Both the position numbers and the translations under genes were made by a program. Below, piece after piece: positions 4,126 through 6,907 of a DNA stretch of 6,907 nucleotides; the stretch's first letter is position 1, and each line of letters opens with the position of its first letter. The notes under the pieces were generated by a model, which was not told the DNA's origin, did not search any database, and worked only from the letters and a program-made list of their open reading frames with translations. Source of the stretch: Planctomycetota bacterium (GTDB lineage: Bacteria; Planctomycetota; Phycisphaerae; UBA1845); contig JADFOB010000066.1 of the NCBI GenBank assembly GCA_022563055.1, positions 1-6,907 of the forward strand. The letters run 5' to 3'.

Positions 4126-6907
4126 CTACGGGCAGATCGCCGGGCACCCCTTGTCCGCGAAGAGCTGATCCTTGAACGCCCTAACGCCGTCGAGCATGTC
4201 CAGGAAGTCGACGTCCCGGTCCGGCGTACAGGGATCCTGGTCCATGGCTTCCAGCGTGGCACCGGAGAAATCCTCCTTGAAGCCGTGCACCATTTCGAGA
4301 ATATCCAGAAAGCCCGCGTCCCCATCGTTGTTCACGTCGCACCAGTGCCACGTCGTGGCACTCGTACCGCCGGATACCAAGCCGCCGGGCAGCTCAGCCT
4401 GCACCGTGTAGAACGTCAGGGGGATCACGGCCGCGCCGTGGGCGTGCACGGTGCCCCACGCATTGGGTGTTTGGAATACCGGTGTTTCACCCAGCAGGCC
4501 GGGCGTTTGGCCACCCTGTACGTAGAGTGACACGCACGAGACCGTCGGGTTCCGCGAATCGCCCGTCACACGCAGTGCAACGGGCATCTGTGACGGCGAA
4601 CCTTGCGGCGTGATGGCGAGATAGCGCGCCCCTTGGGCCTCCACGAGCGGCGCCTCCAACTCGCATTCGTCGGGAACACCGTTTCCATCGTCGTCCGGCG
4701 AAGTCCCATCCGCTATATCGCATTCATCGGGAATCTCGTTCCCGTTGCAGTCCTGGCTCAGACCACCCGAAATGTCCATGTCGTCCGGGATGCCGTTGTT
4801 GTTGCAGTCGGGTCCCTGGCACGATTCCTGCCCACTCAAATCCGTCTGAAGGAAGTCCGGGCTCAGCCCGCCACCCGCCGACAATCCAACGATCCCATCG
4901 CCCACATCCATGGAGAGGTAGCTGATCTGAATCCGCCCGTCGAAGAACAGCTCGATCTGGAAGGTGTTGGAGTTGGACGTGCCGAATTCCGGCACGTTCT
5001 GGTAGGTGACTGCCGCTCGATCGGCGAGTTGCAACCAGCTTACGCTCCCGCCTGCGGCGGGGTTCAGATCATCGAACATCGCTGAAATCCGCGGCTGCGA
5101 AAAGTGATCCGAGAGCGACTCGGTCCAGTCCGAGTCGCCGCTGCCGAATGTAATGTATCCGTTGCTGCCGACGTGGAAGCTTGTGTAGTTCGTGCCATAC
5201 AGTGACACACTTTGTCCACCGGTCACGGAAACCAGCGACGAGCTATCGTCGGAAAGGGAGATGGGCGTGCCGCCGGTGGGGTCGGTGGGTAGGGCGGTGA
5301 TCGCGTCACCGCACCCGCGATAGAAATCGAACGAGCCGTCCGGCGTGAAGCCGATCGACCAGTTCGCCAGATCAAAACCACCACCGAACTGCTCGGTGAA
5401 GAAGTCCGGGACGTCCAGCGTCCGAAAGGTGTAACAGTTCCCGCCGTTGTCGTCGGTAGCCGTGTTGTCCGCCTCGTCGGCGACATCCACCGCGAAATAG
5501 TAGTCCGTGTCGTCGGTAAGACCGTTCAACCGGATCGAATGCGCCGTCTGGAATCCGCCGCCACTCGCCACGTCGGATAACAATGCGCAGGACGTCCCGT
5601 AACGGATGGTACCCAAGACCGGTTCGTTCACGTTGAAGGTGATCACCGCGCTACGCGGCTCGATTTCGGTGGCCTGGACATTGGAGACCACCGGTGGCTG
5701 GCAGTCCACCGTCGCGGTCGCCTCAACGGTGACGTCGAAGTTCCCGTTCCCGTCGTCGGCGTCGATGTACGTAGCCGTAATGACGCTACCCTCGAGAATC
5801 CGGAGCGTGCCGGCGGCGTCGGTCTCGCTGAGCGGGATCGACCCGCGGAACACCGCCGTCCGGTCTGCCGTCTCCGTCAGCAAGACGATCTCACCGCCAG
5901 GTTCGGTATCGGACACGATCGAGACGGAAATGGTTTCCACGACGTTGTCGTCCGTGTTCAAATCACAGTCGACCACCTGCAGCGTGGCGACACTCTCACA
6001 ACCGTACTTGACCCGATCGAGCGTGATGAAACCCTGCGTCGAGCAATTGACCAGCAGCGGAGAGACCGTCAGCGAGAATGGCTGTATGCCGAGTGCGACG
6101 TTGAGCCCGCTCACTTCGATCTGCCAGGCACCCGGCATAGGCGACGCCGCAAACACCTGCTCGATGTTGTTGAGGTGATCCGGGCGGTTCTGCACGGCCG
6201 GCGCGGAAGGATTCAGCGGGTCCAAGGTCCATGGATGATGCACCGCGCCGGAGGGATCACGGACGATAAGGTCGAGATCGTTGACCAACGCCGGATCCAC
6301 GTTCGGCGTGCCCGGCAGGTCATCCCATGCCAGCGTAACCTTCATTTCCGCATCGTCGGGGCTCACAAACACGAGGGCCAAGAAGGTTTCCCCTTGGGAT
6401 ATGGTCTCCTCGGTGAAGTTGCCGGCTCGCATCAGGTCGATGGCCGGCTGAATCCGCACCGAGCCGTACCCGGTCTGATAGTCCGGTCCGGGGTTCTGAA
6501 TATCCTGCGCCGTGTGCGCGAAGAAGGCTTTAAGCGTGGAATTCCGAAAATCGGGCTCGGTAGGAAACTGCGTCCTAAAGTCCTGCAGCAGCAACGCGGC
6601 AAGACCCGTCACGGTTGGGCAAGCCATCGACGTTCCGCACTTTCCGGTGTAGGCGGTGTCGCCGGAACTCGAGCAGGACGTGACCGTTCCGTCGCCGTTC
6701 GATTGGCAACCCGGTCCCGAGATGTCGGGTTTGAGGCGCCCGTCGTTGACCGGTCCCCAACTCGTAAAGCTCGTCACGGAGTCGTCGTTGGAGTTCAAGG
6801 CGCCGACGGTAATGTGGTTCTTGCCGCCCGAGGGCGGCGCGGTGCTGTAGTAGTCACCGAAGCCCTCGACATTGCATCGGCTGCCCTGTCTTTCGTTTCC
6901 CGCCGCC
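4126..6907 (-). CDS. Secreted multidomain subtilisin-like (S8) serine protease, N-terminus outside window
   Basis: The frame runs off the right edge, so numbering is from the first visible residue (926 visible). The TTG at 6796-6798 is an internal Leu in ITVGALNSNDD, not a start. The chain opens with AAGN, the oxyanion-hole Asn motif, then SGGKNHITVGA, and reaches the catalytic Ser93 in GTSMACP; catalytic Asp and His lie upstream, unseen. After the catalytic domain (to about 160) come a beta-sandwich like those behind KP-43-type subtilases (165-285), a beta-rich module (293-400), a fibronectin-III-like domain (403-496) and a nidogen-like region (about 500-690: FHVGSNGYITFG, ISAMFDDLNP, FQIELFFDGRIQISY). 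Three calcium-loop repeats (about 700-749) follow, then an unassigned beta-rich stretch and a dockerin-like tail (856-926) with paired FLD segments and several Cys. The protein is probably exported and calcium-stabilised, degrading extracellular protein or acting at the cell surface. Its promoter and signal peptide are not visible. Family confidence is high; the physiological substrate is unknown. Confidence 0.93.
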   Translation of the reverse strand, partial: AAGNERQGSRCNVEGFGDYYSTAPPSGGKNHITVGALNSNDDSVTSFTSWGPVNDGRLKPDISGPGCQSNGDGTVTSCSSSGDTAYTGKCGTSMACPTVTGLAALLLQDFRTQFPTEPDFRNSTLKAFFAHTAQDIQNPGPDYQTGYGSVRIQPAIDLMRAGNFTEETISQGETFLALVFVSPDDAEMKVTLAWDDLPGTPNVDPALVNDLDLIVRDPSGAVHHPWTLDPLNPSAPAVQNRPDHLNNIEQVFAASPMPGAWQIEVSGLNVALGIQPFSLTVSPLLVNCSTQGFITLDRVKYGCESVATLQVVDCDLNTDDNVVETISVSIVSDTEPGGEIVLLTETADRTAVFRGSIPLSETDAAGTLRILEGSVITATYIDADDGNGNFDVTVEATATVDCQPPVVSNVQATEIEPRSAVITFNVNEPVLGTIRYGTSCALLSDVASGGGFQTAHSIRLNGLTDDTDYYFAVDVADEADNTATDDNGGNCYTFRTLDVPDFFTEQFGGGFDLANWSIGFTPDGSFDFYRGCGDAITALPTDPTGGTPISLSDDSSSLVSVTGGQSVSLYGTNYTSFHVGSNGYITFGSGDSDWTESLSDHFSQPRISAMFDDLNPAAGGSVSWLQLADRAAVTYQNVPEFGTSNSNTFQIELFFDGRIQISYLSMDVGDGIVGLSAGGGLSPDFLQTDLSGQESCQGPDCNNNGIPDDMDISGGLSQDCNGNEIPDECDIADGTSPDDDGNGVPDECELEAPLVEAQGARYLAITPQGSPSQMPVALRVTGDSRNPTVSCVSLYVQGGQTPGLLGETPVFQTPNAWGTVHAHGAAVIPLTFYTVQAELPGGLVSGGTSATTWHWCDVNNDGDAGFLDILEMVHGFKEDFSGATLEAMDQDPCTPDRDVDFLDMLDGVRAFKDQLFADKGCPAICP

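Noticed and set aside
6796..6798. TTG as the start of the protease gene
   Set aside because: The frame continues upstream through AAGN and SGGKNHITVGA, which are conserved S8 sequence, so this codon is an internal Leu.

Overview
The window looks like part of a GC-rich bacterial chromosome, most probably from a planctomycete of the Phycisphaerae or a relative. The main evidence is the minus-strand secreted protease. It carries DxNxNGIPDEC-type repeats followed by a C-terminal CDVNNDGD...FLDILEMVHGFK / FLDMLDGVRAFK module, a layout I associate with large exported proteins of that group. The placement comes from recalled family knowledge, not a database search. The short palindromic repeats between genes fit it but do not prove it.

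Layout, left to right. (1) Positions 1-1833, plus strand: most of an apolipoprotein N-acyltransferase (lnt). Its start lies before the window. Membrane segments, the nitrilase-type domain with a complete Glu-Lys-Cys triad and the C-terminus are all visible. (2) Positions 1834-2182: an intergenic region with two tandem copies of a small composite repeat built from tetraloop hairpins, the second copy damaged by an apparent 8-base deletion. A convincing sigma70-like promoter (TTGGAT, 17 bases, TATAAT) follows. (3) Positions 2183-2938, plus: a 251-residue, extremely charged, Ala/Glu/Arg/Lys-rich helical protein of unknown function. (4) Positions 2939-3330: a second intergenic region with a different inverted repeat (two 24-base arms) and a small hairpin just ahead of the next gene. 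(5) Positions 3331-4005, plus: a stand-alone HD-GYP-family protein whose histidine/aspartate metal ligands are kept but whose GYP signature is lost. (6) Positions 4126-6907, minus: a subtilisin-like (S8) protease ending convergently with the HD-GYP gene. Its N-terminal part, including the catalytic Asp and His, is outside the window. The visible 926 residues run from the oxyanion-hole Asn motif through five or six accessory modules.

The genes do not form an obvious operon or a recognisable defence or biosynthetic system. Lnt finishes lipoproteins in the cytoplasmic membrane, the HD-GYP relative would be a cytoplasmic phosphohydrolase possibly tied to cyclic-dinucleotide signalling, and the S8 protein is exported. 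The helical protein has its own promoter. The intergenic repeats are the least explained part: three hairpins share one architecture, and two of their base pairs differ by compensatory changes on both arms.
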